The position numbers and the translations under genes are program-made. This document shows positions 54,880 through 62,741 of a DNA stretch of 64,000 nt, in pieces. Under the pieces are notes generated by a model. It did not search any database. It had not been told where the DNA came from and worked only from the letters and a program-made list of their open reading frames with translations. Every line of letters starts with the position of its first letter. Within the stretch, counting starts at the first letter, position 1. Source of the stretch: Mesorhizobium sp. ES1-4 (GTDB taxonomy: Bacteria > Pseudomonadota > Alphaproteobacteria > Rhizobiales > Rhizobiaceae); the NCBI RefSeq assembly GCF_020164745.1, contig NZ_JAIUGV010000008.1:1-64000 (forward strand), read 5' to 3'.

Positions 54880-55632
54880 TCAGACCTGGGCCAAGCCTCC
54901 ATCGACGGCAAAATCCACGCCGGTGATGTAAGAGCTTTCGTCAGAAGCAAGGAACGTGACGGCAGCCGCAATTTCCTCTGGCTTGCCCCTGCGCCCCATC
55001 GGGACCTGCGAAGCAAATTGAGCGGCCGCTTGCTCGGCTTGCTCGGGTGTAAGGCCCGTCGTTGTCTCCAATGCCGGGGTCTCGATTGGTCCGGGACTCA
55101 TTGAATTCACGCGAATTTTGCGATCTTTCAGCTCCAGTGTCCAAGCGCGCGCGAAGTTTCGCACCGCCGCCTTGCTCGCAGCGTAGGTGCTGAACCCCGG
55201 CAGCCCCAACACATTGGAGACCGAAGAGGTCAGGATGATCGAACCGCCGTCACTGAATAGAGGAAGCGCCTTCTGTACCGTGAAAAACAGCCCCTTCACA
55301 TTCACATCGAAGGTCTGGTCAAAATGGGCCTCTGTCGCTGCCGCGAGCGGTGCGATTGTCCCCGCGCCTGCGTTCGCGAAGAGAATGTCGATCCGCCCGT
55401 GTTTCTCGTTCACGACGGCATAGACCCGGTCCAGATCCTCCAAGCGCGACACGTCGCCTGCGACCGTCGTAACGTTTCTCTCGATGAAGGCCGCGGCCTC
55501 CTTCAGCTCTTTCTCTCGTCGCCCGGTGATCACGACGTGCGCACCCTCTTCAACAAAGCGCTTGGCTGTCGCCAACCCGATCCCGCTGCTTCCGCCGGTG
55601 ATGACGGCGACCTTATTTTTTAGCTTTTTCAT
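54880..55632 (-). CDS. Short-chain dehydrogenase/reductase (first of two paralogues)
   Basis: A 250-residue classical SDR. TGGSSGIGLA binds the cofactor (12-21), NAGAG marks strand 4, Ser lies in SIILTSSVSN and the catalytic pair is YAASK. The C-terminal ITGVDFAVDGGLAQV is typical. GRREKELKEA after strand 2 indicates NADP. It is about half identical by eye to the next gene (55679-56413), so the pair is a local duplication. The substrate is unknown. Confidence 0.9.
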   Translation of the reverse strand: MKKLKNKVAVITGGSSGIGLATAKRFVEEGAHVVITGRREKELKEAAAFIERNVTTVAGDVSRLEDLDRVYAVVNEKHGRIDILFANAGAGTIAPLAAATEAHFDQTFDVNVKGLFFTVQKALPLFSDGGSIILTSSVSNVLGLPGFSTYAASKAAVRNFARAWTLELKDRKIRVNSMSPGPIETPALETTTGLTPEQAEQAAAQFASQVPMGRRGKPEEIAAAVTFLASDESSYITGVDFAVDGGLAQV

Positions 55633-55678
55633 GATCTTCTATCCTTCGTTGTGTGCCAGACGCGGGACCGCGCCGGCG

Positions 55679-56413
55679 TCAGAGTTGCGCCAGGCCGCCA
55701 TCGACGGCGATCTCGCTGGCGGTCATGAAGCTGCTGTCAGGCGACGCGAGAAAGGCGGCTACCGCCCCGATTTCCGCCGGATCGGCCATGCGCTGGAGCG
55801 GAGTCATCGCGCCGTAGGCCTTCTGGCCTTCCTCGCCCAGCGCTTCCTTCGCGAGCTCGGTCGCCGTCGCCCCCGGCGACAGCACGTTTACGCGAATGCC
55901 GGTGCCCTTCAGGTCCTCCGCCCAGGTCCGCGCGAGGTTGCGCACTGCCGCCTTGCTCGCGCTGTAGGCGGTAAATCCCGGCGCGCCCGTGGTGCCGGCG
56001 CTCGATCCGGTGAGAATGATCGACCCGCCCGGACCCATTAGCGGCAGCGCCTTCTGGATCGTGAAGATCGTGCCCTTCACATTGGTGTCGAAGGTTTCGT
56101 TGATGTGCTCGGCGGTGATCTGGCCGAGCGGAAGCGGGCTTCCCGCTCCGGCATTGGCGAAGACGATGTCGAGGGTGCCGCGCTCGGCCCTTACCGCTGC
56201 GTAAAGTCGATCGAGGTCGGCCTCATCGGAAACCGAACCCTTCACCGCGTGCGCATTGGGGCCGAGGTCGGCCACGGCGGCGTCGAGCGCGTCCTGGCGA
56301 CGGCCGAAGATGAAGACGAAAGCGCCTTCCTCGATGAAGCGCCTTGCCGCTGCGCGGCCGATGCCGGTGGCGCCACCCGTGATGACCGCAACCTTGCCCT
56401 CGAGCTTTCCCAT
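55679..56413 (-). CDS. Short-chain dehydrogenase/reductase (second of two paralogues)
   Basis: A 244-residue classical SDR with TGGATGIGRA (11-20), NAGAG, SIILTGSSAG and the catalytic YSASK. The tail MTASEIAVDGGLAQL mirrors its neighbour. The start at 56413 (MGKLEG) has an AAGGAGA site six bases upstream. It is the first gene of the minus-strand redox group and lies divergent from the LysR gene, with a TGCGCA inverted repeat in between, so the LysR protein probably controls it. Confidence 0.9.
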   Translation of the reverse strand: MGKLEGKVAVITGGATGIGRAAARRFIEEGAFVFIFGRRQDALDAAVADLGPNAHAVKGSVSDEADLDRLYAAVRAERGTLDIVFANAGAGSPLPLGQITAEHINETFDTNVKGTIFTIQKALPLMGPGGSIILTGSSAGTTGAPGFTAYSASKAAVRNLARTWAEDLKGTGIRVNVLSPGATATELAKEALGEEGQKAYGAMTPLQRMADPAEIGAVAAFLASPDSSFMTASEIAVDGGLAQL

Positions 56414-56489
56414 AACGTCTCCTTCGTCTTGTCGGACAGCGTCTCTGTCCCGAGACCTCAAGATAGGTCCGCCGGAGTCATGCATTGAG

Positions 56490-56503
56490 TGCGCAAGTGC
56501 GCA
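56490..56503. promoter_or_regulatory. Palindromic candidate operator between SDR and LysR genes
   Basis: TGCGCA-AG-TGCGCA is a perfect inverted repeat in the 265-base divergent region, 77 bases upstream of the SDR start. LysR-type regulators typically bind such dyads and autoregulate; this one may bind here. Position fits a site near the SDR promoter. Confidence 0.45.
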
Positions 56504-56678
56504 CATCGGTGGTGCAAAATCGATCCGGCTTATGACGGATGCCAGCCGCGACGATCGGTGTCCGCCGTCCGGAATTCGGCCGCGCTCGTCGACATAAGCT
56601 GGGACCACCGCCCTCACTGCTGTACGATGCGTTAGACACGGGCTTTGAAGGGCGCACCGCGCGGTGCAGGATCGCACC

Positions 56679-57596
56679 ATGATCGACTGGGATGACATTC
56701 GCCACTTTCTTGCCGTCGCACGCGAAGGCTCGGTGCGGGCTGCAGCCCTGCGCCTCGGGGTGAACCACTCCACGGTGCTGCGACGCATCGCCCAGCTCGA
56801 GGAACGCCTCGCGGCGCAGATGTTCGAAAAGTTGCCTTCGGGCTACCGCCTGACGGCTGCGGGCGAGGAGGTTCTCGAGCTCGCGAATCAGATGGAAGCG
56901 TCGTCGCATCGGCTGGAAACACGCGTCTTCGGGCGCGACCAGAGCGTGCGCGGGCTTCTGCGGGTGACGTTGGCTCCGACCCTCGCGACACATCTGCTCA
57001 TGCCGGACTTCGCCGATTTCGCGCGTCTGCATCCGGACATCGAGATGGAAATCTTGTCGTCCGGCGAGCTGGCGAATCTGACCAACCGAGAGGCCGACGT
57101 GGCGATCCGCGTCGTCTACGACCGCAAAACCCTGCCGCTCAACCTTCACGGCCTGAAGGGACCGCAGCTGTTCGGCGGCGTCTACATGTCCCGCGATCGA
57201 CTAGCCGCATGGCGTGCGGGCGCGCCTGATCCCATCCGGTGGATCGTCATCAGCATTCATGGAATTCCCGATTGGGCCAGCGAGGGCGAGATTCGCACGA
57301 CAGGGGGGCCATTCAGGATCACGGATGGCGAGGCGCAGATCGTTGCTGTTCGGCAAGGGCTCGGGATCACGACACTGCCGTGCTTCGTCGGCGATGCCGA
57401 TCCCCTGCTGGTGAGGGTGCCGGGCACCGACCTGCACCTGTACGGAACGCTCTGGCTTCTCACACACGGAGAGACGCGCAAGACGAAGCGCGTGCGGCTC
57501 TTCACTGAATTCGTATCCCGCAGGCTCGCCGCGTACGCTCCACATCTCGCGGGGATCGGACGATTGCCTGAAATCCGACCCGCAAACACAACATGA
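56679..57596 (+). CDS. LysR-family transcriptional regulator
   Basis: A 305-residue regulator. The winged helix-turn-helix IDWDDIRHFLAVAREGSVRAAALRLGVNHSTVLRRIAQLEERLAAQMFEKLPSGYRLT occupies the first 60 residues; a periplasmic-binding-protein-like effector domain follows. The ATG at 56679 (MIDWDD) matches family N-termini and has an AGGA site; an earlier in-frame GTG lies at 56664. It is divergent from the SDR group, which it probably activates or represses in response to a small molecule. Confidence 0.92.
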   Translation: MIDWDDIRHFLAVAREGSVRAAALRLGVNHSTVLRRIAQLEERLAAQMFEKLPSGYRLTAAGEEVLELANQMEASSHRLETRVFGRDQSVRGLLRVTLAPTLATHLLMPDFADFARLHPDIEMEILSSGELANLTNREADVAIRVVYDRKTLPLNLHGLKGPQLFGGVYMSRDRLAAWRAGAPDPIRWIVISIHGIPDWASEGEIRTTGGPFRITDGEAQIVAVRQGLGITTLPCFVGDADPLLVRVPGTDLHLYGTLWLLTHGETRKTKRVRLFTEFVSRRLAAYAPHLAGIGRLPEIRPANTT

Positions 57597-57796
57597 ACTC
57601 TTCGCGCTGCCAGGCGACGTAAGGACGGCCGGAGCCCGCGGCACGATTCACGAAATATTATGTGACGGAACGTCCGCGCCTCCGGTTTCTTTGACCCTCG
57701 ACGCAACCGACGCCTCGGACTTTCGAGAGAGCGCTCCAGACGCGGTCGGCGTTACGGCCAAAGCCAACCTTGCCCACCGGAAGAGAGACAGATTTG

Positions 57797-57961
57797 ATGC
57801 CCCACCCAAGAGAACCTGACCCCAACCGCGACGTCCCCATGCCGGCTCCGACTTGGAAGCCAGAGCCGATCGGCGAACCGGAGCCGGACGAACTACCCGA
57901 TGAGGCGCCGTTGCCCAACCCCGACGAAAATGAAGAGCGCCCGATGCATGCGGCCGGCTGA
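57797..57961 (+). CDS. Small proline- and acid-rich protein
   Basis: A 54-residue protein of very biased composition: repeated Pro, Glu and Asp (EPEPDELPDEAPLPNPDENEE). No membrane segment or known domain. A GGAAGAGAG ribosome site precedes the chosen ATG (57797) by nine bases. It is probably intrinsically disordered. It ends 16 bases from the convergent acidic protein gene. Similar small disordered proteins are common in the rhizobial general stress response, which fits the neighbourhood. Confidence 0.55.
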   Translation: MPHPREPDPNRDVPMPAPTWKPEPIGEPEPDELPDEAPLPNPDENEERPMHAAG

Positions 57962-57977
57962 TCAGGACATTGCCGGC

Positions 57978-58256
57978 CTACTCCTCGTCGAAGCGGCCGC
58001 CTTCCCTAGAAGGATCGCGTGAAATGACCGCTTCCTCGAGATCGTCTGGCAATGCCTCGTCGCTTTCCTGGTAGGCATTGTCGTCATCCTCCTCGGGCAA
58101 GTCGCCCTCGGGCTCGTCGTCTTCCACCGCGACGCTGCCGGGAAGGATTTCCCCGCCTTCGAGCGCGCTCCAATCCTGTTGCTCGATCGCGGGGCCATCG
58201 GTTTCGGCCGGGTCTTGCGCCTGCGCCGCGGGTTGCTTCGTTTTGCGGGGATCCAT
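57978..58256 (-). CDS. Small acidic disordered protein
   Basis: A 92-residue protein starting MDPRKTKQPAAQ and becoming strongly acidic (DDEPEGDLPEEDDDNAYQ). It has a good GGAGAA ribosome site. No family recognised. It lies downstream of the DUF892 gene, separated from it by a hairpin, in the stress gene group. A chaperone-like or ion-binding role is possible but unsupported. Confidence 0.65.
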   Translation of the reverse strand: MDPRKTKQPAAQAQDPAETDGPAIEQQDWSALEGGEILPGSVAVEDDEPEGDLPEEDDDNAYQESDEALPDDLEEAVISRDPSREGGRFDEE

Positions 58257-58283
58257 CGTCGTTCTCCAACAAAATCCTGGGGA

Positions 58284-58312
58284 GTTGCCCCCGGGCGCTT
58301 GCCAGGGGCAAC
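58284..58312 (-). terminator. Hairpin terminator after the DUF892 gene
   Basis: GTTGCCCC pairs perfectly with GGGGCAAC (8 bp, 13-base loop) just downstream of the minus-strand stop at 58323. A TTTT follows about ten bases later on the minus strand. Confidence 0.6.
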
Positions 58313-58322
58313 GGCTCGCCAG

Positions 58323-58841
58323 CTATGCGGCCTGTTGCAGGGCACGCTCGTTGACGCCGCTCTCGCCGAGGCTGGTGAGTGCCTCGTCGGTCGCCGTCTC
58401 TTCCTCGAGGGTCTCGTTCAGGAGTTTGACCACGTCGCTCTTGCCGAGCTGTTCGGCCCAGGCGATCAACGTGCCGTAGCGTGCGATCTCGTAATGTTCG
58501 ACGGCCTGCGCCGCCCCGACCAGCCCAGCGTCCAGCCCGGGGTCGCCCTTGTATTCCTGGAGGATTTCCGAACCCTCCTCGAGGATGCCGTCGATGGCCG
58601 GACAGGTCTTGCCTCGGGCCGGCTTGTCGAGAAGCTCGAAGATCTGTTCGAGCCGGTCGACCTGGCCCTCGGTCTCCTGCAGATGCTTCTCGAAGGCTGC
58701 CGAAACATCTTCGGATTCGGCGCCCTTCGCCATTTTGGGCAGTGCCTTCAGGATTTTCTTCTCGGCATAATAGATGTCCTTCAGCCCGTCGAGGAACAGG
58801 GCCTCAAGGCCCTTCGTTGCCGCTTTCTTAGCAGTCGCCAT
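58323..58841 (-). CDS. DUF892 (YciF-like) ferritin-like protein
   Basis: A 172-residue four-helix protein. GLEALFLDGLKDIYYAEKKILKALPKMAKGA is the DUF892 N-terminal signature and VEHYEIARYGTLIAWAEQLG is the metal-site helix, giving ferritin-like Glu/His ligands. YciE/YciF-type proteins are stress-induced and may use a di-iron centre. The start at 58841 (MATAKK) has GGAGATG upstream; an earlier ATG at 58850 overlaps that site. A GGAAC-N16-AGTT motif lies upstream. Expressed alone, ended by a hairpin. Confidence 0.88.
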   Translation of the reverse strand: MATAKKAATKGLEALFLDGLKDIYYAEKKILKALPKMAKGAESEDVSAAFEKHLQETEGQVDRLEQIFELLDKPARGKTCPAIDGILEEGSEILQEYKGDPGLDAGLVGAAQAVEHYEIARYGTLIAWAEQLGKSDVVKLLNETLEEETATDEALTSLGESGVNERALQQAA

Positions 58842-58892
58842 GATTGTCATCTCCAATTGTCGTGAAGCCCACCAGCGGTGTAGCTCGGGCAC

Positions 58893-58917
58893 AACTTGCC
58901 ATCAGGGCGGTTGTTCC
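58893..58917 (-). promoter_or_regulatory. Possible EcfG-type promoter of the DUF892 gene
   Basis: On the minus strand the sequence reads GGAAC-N16-AGTT, one base away from the EcfG consensus GGAAC-N16-17-CGTT. It ends about 50 bases upstream of the DUF892 start at 58841. Confidence 0.35.
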
Positions 58918-58962
58918 AGCCATCTCGCGGAGAAGCGGCCGGTGCGTTGGGCATCGCAAAAC

Positions 58963-58980
58963 CCGGACCACCAGGTCCGG
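58963..58980 (-). terminator. Intrinsic terminator after the basic stress protein
   Basis: CCGGACC-ACCA-GGTCCGG forms a 7-bp stem with a 4-base loop, followed on the minus strand by GTTTTGC. It lies 31 bases after the stop of the basic protein gene at 59012. Confidence 0.65.
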
Positions 58981-59011
58981 TTGATGCCGGCGTTCCGATC
59001 CTTGTGGCCGG

Positions 59012-59329
59012 TCAGTGGGCGTGATGCTCGGCATTCCGTTTGCGGGTTGCCGCCGCTTTCTTCGCCGATTCGGACCGGCTCGCGGCTGATCGGGATGCGG
59101 ACGCCTTTCCGCCGGTTTTGCCGCCCTTGTGGGCCGCTGGATGACCGGTGTGCTTGCCACGCCCGGAGCCGCCTTCTTTCTTGCCGCCGCCGTCGTCCTT
59201 GTTGACGGTCGCCCATGCGCGTCGCTCGGCTTCCTTGTCGGAGACGCCACGCTTCTCATAGCCTTCGGCAATATGGTCGGCCTTGCGTTCCTGCTTGTCG
59301 GTGTATTTGGATTTGTCGCCTCGTGGCAT
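59012..59329 (-). CDS. Basic stress protein, plasmid-stabilisation-like
   Basis: A 105-residue protein. The N-terminal half MPRGDKSKYTDKQERKADHIAEGYEKRG...EAERRAWATVNK is a conserved family often labelled plasmid stabilisation protein; the second half is Gly/Lys/Ala/Ser-rich and very basic (KTGGKASASRSAASRSESAKKAAATRKR), resembling histone-like tails. It probably binds DNA or RNA. A GGAGAAA ribosome site and a perfect EcfG promoter motif precede it, and a terminator follows. Confidence 0.8.
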   Translation of the reverse strand: MPRGDKSKYTDKQERKADHIAEGYEKRGVSDKEAERRAWATVNKDDGGGKKEGGSGRGKHTGHPAAHKGGKTGGKASASRSAASRSESAKKAAATRKRNAEHHAH

Positions 59330-59354
59330 GATCGTTTCTCCTTCTCGGAGGTTG

Positions 59355-59379
59355 AACGTCAACTCGGCGCCCCGGTTCC
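59355..59379 (-). promoter_or_regulatory. EcfG-type promoter (GGAAC-N16-CGTT)
   Basis: The minus strand reads GGAAC, 16 bases, then CGTT, an exact match to the general stress sigma factor EcfG promoter of alphaproteobacteria. The -10 element ends 26 bases upstream of the ATG at 59329, giving a short leader that contains the GGAG ribosome site. Confidence 0.65.
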
Positions 59380-59431
59380 AATCGCGGTTGGCGAACCGGC
59401 CGTTCCATCGCCCATGACCGAGGCCTGGCTG

Positions 59432-61144
59432 CTATTCCTCAGGCGCCGTCGCCGGTGCTGTGTAGCGCCGCCTAACGGCATCGAGAATCCGTTTGCGGCT
59501 CTCTTCCGCCGAAAGCTTCCTGTCCTGTTCCGCCTCGGCGGTTTCGCGGGCGAGGTCGTTGTCCCTGATCTGATGGCGAAACCATTTCGAATAATCGCCC
59601 GCGCGCAGATGGAACTCCCAGGTCTTGTCGTCTATGCCTTCGGCCATCTGGGCAAAGATCGTCAGATTATGGGCTCTGAGGTTCATCGCATCGTCGGGAC
59701 CCCGGAAATAGAAGCTGCCGGTCTCATCGAGCTGGCCTTCGGCATATTTGCGGCTGTGGCGCCTGAGGGACTGGCGAGGTTCGATCATCTTGACCGTCTT
59801 GAGTTTTTTGCGCGCCGGCGGTCGCCAGAACAGAACCCGGTCGCCCCTGGGCTTGGGAATGTCCTTCGGCGGCTCAATGCCGGTCTCGTGGCAGAAGGCC
59901 TTCACCACGTCCTTCGCCTTCGGGCCAAGGGCGATGACGGCCGTGACCAGGCGCAGGGCGTCGGTCGAAATCGCTTCGGGATGGACGGTGATCAGGATCG
60001 TGCCCGGCAGTTCCAGGGAGAGCACGGAGCGCGTATCGTCGCGCCGCTTCGGAAGAAGATGGTGCGCTTCGTCGATGACCAGCCAATGCGGTCGTGCGGT
60101 GCGGCGGCGGAAGCTGCCAAGGCCAGGCAGCAGGTCGGCAAAGAAGTCAGGCCGCTCGTCGACACTCAGCGCCAGTCCGTTGACGACGACATTGTTGTCG
60201 GCCTTGGCGATAAGATCCAGCACCTGTGCCTTTGTCGGCGCGCTCGACGCATCCCCCAGCCGAACGGCGCCCTCGAGGCCGTCATAGTCACCCTCCGGGT
60301 CGAAGACGCAAAATTGAAATCGGTTCTCGACCAGGCGTTCCGTCAGCGCGGTGGCCAGGGTGGATTTGCCGATGCCCGAACTGCCGGCGATGAGCACACT
60401 TTCGGTCGGCGACAGATAGATATCGTCGCCACCGGATGATCCCATGAGAATGCCGTCATGACGTTTCGGCACGATCCCGTGGTCGCGTTCGATCAGCTTG
60501 GCGATCAGTTCCTCGACACCTTTGCCGCGTGCGCCGCGCGTGACCAGGTTTGCGGTGCCTTTGACCGCGGGAATGGCATTGTCGACCGCAACGCTGCAAC
60601 CACAGGCCTGCAGAAAGGCATGATCGTTTTCCGCGTCGCCGATACCCACCACATTGTGCGGCGACAGATGAAGGTCCTCGAGTGCGGCCCCCAGCCCCGT
60701 GGCTTTGTTGACGCCGCTCGGCAGGACCATCACCGCGCCCTTGTTGAAGATGATCTCGAGCTCGAGCCCCATCTCCTTGATGACCTCGAGCACGGTCGCC
60801 TGATGTGGCTCCCAGGTGGCGACGATCGACCGTCCCACCGAAAGCGGCTTTACCCCCTGCTTTTTCAATCTGGCGACGAATTTGGGCTCCGACGGCGGCG
60901 AGATCACCCGCTCCTCCTCGCTCGCCGGGGTGTAAATAAGGGCGCCATTCTCGGCGACCACCTTGTCGAACAGGCCGACATCGGGAAACACGCGCTTGAG
61001 GTCGGCCAGTTCGCGTCCGGTGACCAGAAGCAGTTTGCGGCCAGTTTTCTTGAACCGCTCCAGCGCGGCGAGCGTCGTCTTGGAGACAGTCCCGTCGTGG
61101 GCGAGCGTCCCGTCATAGTCGGTCGCCAGGGCAATGAAATACAT
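59432..61144 (-). CDS. HAD-type phosphatase fused to a HerA/DUF87-like ATPase
   Basis: A 570-residue fusion. Residues 1-220 are a HAD hydrolase of the Cof/sucrose-phosphatase type: motif I DYDGTLA (D9, D11), LLLVTGREL, a GAVMVLPSGVNKATG segment and GIGDAENDHAF (168-177). Residues 235-480 are a P-loop ATPase: ESVLIAGSSGIGKST (Walker A at 254-262), FDPEGDYDGLEG and Walker B HWLVIDEAHHLLP, matching HerA/DUF87-type ATPases. A basic C-terminal tail (about 480-570) follows. The start at 61144 is ten bases after the SDR stop, so the two genes form an operon. Normally these domains are separate; the joint role is unknown. Confidence 0.82.
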   Translation of the reverse strand: MYFIALATDYDGTLAHDGTVSKTTLAALERFKKTGRKLLLVTGRELADLKRVFPDVGLFDKVVAENGALIYTPASEEERVISPPSEPKFVARLKKQGVKPLSVGRSIVATWEPHQATVLEVIKEMGLELEIIFNKGAVMVLPSGVNKATGLGAALEDLHLSPHNVVGIGDAENDHAFLQACGCSVAVDNAIPAVKGTANLVTRGARGKGVEELIAKLIERDHGIVPKRHDGILMGSSGGDDIYLSPTESVLIAGSSGIGKSTLATALTERLVENRFQFCVFDPEGDYDGLEGAVRLGDASSAPTKAQVLDLIAKADNNVVVNGLALSVDERPDFFADLLPGLGSFRRRTARPHWLVIDEAHHLLPKRRDDTRSVLSLELPGTILITVHPEAISTDALRLVTAVIALGPKAKDVVKAFCHETGIEPPKDIPKPRGDRVLFWRPPARKKLKTVKMIEPRQSLRRHSRKYAEGQLDETGSFYFRGPDDAMNLRAHNLTIFAQMAEGIDDKTWEFHLRAGDYSKWFRHQIRDNDLARETAEAEQDRKLSAEESRKRILDAVRRRYTAPATAPEE

Positions 61145-61154
61145 TGCGATGACC

Positions 61155-62123
61155 CTAGTAGCCGCCGACGATCGGCAGGATTTCGCCGGTGATGTAACTC
61201 GAGCAGTGTGGAGAGGCGAGGAACACATAGGCCGGAGCCAGTTCCTCCGGTTGTGCCGGCCGTTTCATTGGCGTGTCCGCACCGAATTTCGAGACGTCGT
61301 CGGCTTCCTTGTCGGACGGATTGAGCGGCGTCCACACCGGACCGGGCGCGACCGCGTTCACCCTGATGCCCTTCGCGATGAGGTTGCCCGAAAGCGCGCG
61401 CGTGAAGGCATGGATGCCGCCTTTGGTCATCGAATAGTCGACCAGTTGCTTCGAGCCGTCTATGCCGGTAACCGAACCGGTGTTGACGATCGCCGAGCCC
61501 GGCTTCATGTGCGGCACCGTTTCCTGCGCCATGTGGAAATAGCCGTAGAGATTGGTTTTCAGCGTCGTGTCGAAATGTTCTTCGGTCAGGTCGCTGAAAT
61601 CGCTGGAATGAATCTGGAAGGCGGCGTTGTTGACGAGCACGTCGATGCGGCCGAATGTTTCGACTGCGGCCGCCACGGCGTCGTGGCAATCCTGCCGGTC
61701 ACTGACGTCCGCCTTTATGAGGATGCAGCGTCGGCCTTCTCTTTCGACGGCGGACTTCGTCTCTTCGGCGTCCCTGTCCTCGGCCAGGTAGACGATCGCG
61801 ATATCGGCGCCTTCGCGTGCGAACAACACCGCCACGGCGCGGCCGATGCCGGAATCGCCGCCTGTGATGAGAGCCACCTTTTCCTTGAGTTTCTGCGATC
61901 CGAAATAATAGGGAGCATCGTAGAGCGGAGCAGGCTCGATCGCGGCTTCATGCCCGGGTTTGGCCTGATGTTGCTTGGGGAAGGGCGGCTCGGGATAGGT
62001 GCGCGCGCCTGCCTGCATGGCGTGCTCCTTGCCGTTGCGCTTCGATTTGTCCTTGGCGTCGATATGATGCTGGATGTGCCGCTGCTTGGCGGCTTCATCG
62101 GCGGTCGGCGATTTCATCTGCAT
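61155..62123 (-). CDS. Extended-N-terminus SDR (general stress/YghA-like family)
   Basis: A 322-residue oxidoreductase. About 70 N-terminal residues are hydrophilic (HIQHHIDAKDKSKR), then the fold starts: KVALITGGDSGIGRA, NNAAFQ, catalytic Ser in VNTGSVTG and YSMTKGG (Tyr and Lys). The tail YITGEILPIVGGY and the substrate loop APGPVWTPLNPSDKEADDVSKFG are typical of the YghA/YhdF/GSP39 subfamily. A CAAAC-N16-CGTT sequence upstream (62151-62175) is a weak match to an EcfG promoter. It is the first gene of an operon with the HAD-ATPase fusion. Confidence 0.88.
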   Translation of the reverse strand: MQMKSPTADEAAKQRHIQHHIDAKDKSKRNGKEHAMQAGARTYPEPPFPKQHQAKPGHEAAIEPAPLYDAPYYFGSQKLKEKVALITGGDSGIGRAVAVLFAREGADIAIVYLAEDRDAEETKSAVEREGRRCILIKADVSDRQDCHDAVAAAVETFGRIDVLVNNAAFQIHSSDFSDLTEEHFDTTLKTNLYGYFHMAQETVPHMKPGSAIVNTGSVTGIDGSKQLVDYSMTKGGIHAFTRALSGNLIAKGIRVNAVAPGPVWTPLNPSDKEADDVSKFGADTPMKRPAQPEELAPAYVFLASPHCSSYITGEILPIVGGY

Positions 62124-62219
62124 GGTTGTCTCCTCGGTTGAAGACGGTTCAACGCGCGGCAGACCAAAAGGTTTGCGCGACGCAAAGGCTTTGTCGAAGC
62201 CTATCGCTTCCCGTCCGCG

Positions 62220-62534
62220 TCAGTCCTTGACATAGGCGCCGGCCTGGCGGCCCGATCTGGGAGACTTCGCGTCTTTCGAGCGTTCGGAGATTGCCGGACC
62301 CGCGCCGGATGTCTTTTCGGTAGCGGGGCTCGGCGTTGCCTTGCGAGGTGGATTCCGCCCTTCGGACTGATGTGTCTCTTCATTTGTCTGCCCCGGCGGT
62401 CGCGTAAGCCCCATCCCACCTTCCGGCGGCGTGTTGCCCGCTGCGTCGGGCGAGAAATCGTCGCTCGGATCCGGGCCGGTCCTCGCGGGATATTTCCGGG
62501 CGCCGGTTTCATATTCGGTCCTGTCGCGTGCCAT
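62220..62534 (-). CDS. Small hydrophilic disordered protein
   Basis: A 104-residue protein starting MARDRTEYETGARKYPARTG, rich in Pro, Gly, Ser and charged residues throughout (TPPEGGMGLTRPPGQ). It has a strong GGAGGAA ribosome site six bases before the ATG. No domain is recognised. It is probably disordered, and an EcfG-like promoter lies immediately upstream. It fits the small hydrophilic stress protein type. Confidence 0.68.
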   Translation of the reverse strand: MARDRTEYETGARKYPARTGPDPSDDFSPDAAGNTPPEGGMGLTRPPGQTNEETHQSEGRNPPRKATPSPATEKTSGAGPAISERSKDAKSPRSGRQAGAYVKD

Positions 62535-62562
62535 GGCTTCCTCCGTGTTTGCCTGAGCGGAA

Positions 62563-62587
62563 AACCACCGCCGGCCGATCAGGTTCC
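62563..62587 (-). promoter_or_regulatory. Likely EcfG-type promoter (GGAAC-N16-GGTT)
   Basis: The minus strand reads GGAAC, 16 bases, then GGTT, one base from the CGTT consensus. The -10 ends 29 bases before the ATG at 62534, nearly the same spacing as the exact match at 59355. Confidence 0.5.
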
Positions 62588-62741
62588 GAACAAGCATCCA
62601 TTTTCGCCCTGGTCGCGTTGGCATTCGCGTGTGACGGCCGCGGCCTGCGCGGTATCCAATGACCAATCGTCGAGGTTGCCGCGGCCCCGGCCGATGCCGT
62701 AGAGAAACGGCGGTAAATCACATTGGCGGAGAAAAAACATT

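Noticed and set aside
57666..57691. GGAAC at 57666 as an EcfG promoter for the proline-rich protein
   Set aside because: No CGTT follows at 16-17 bases and the start at 57797 is far away.
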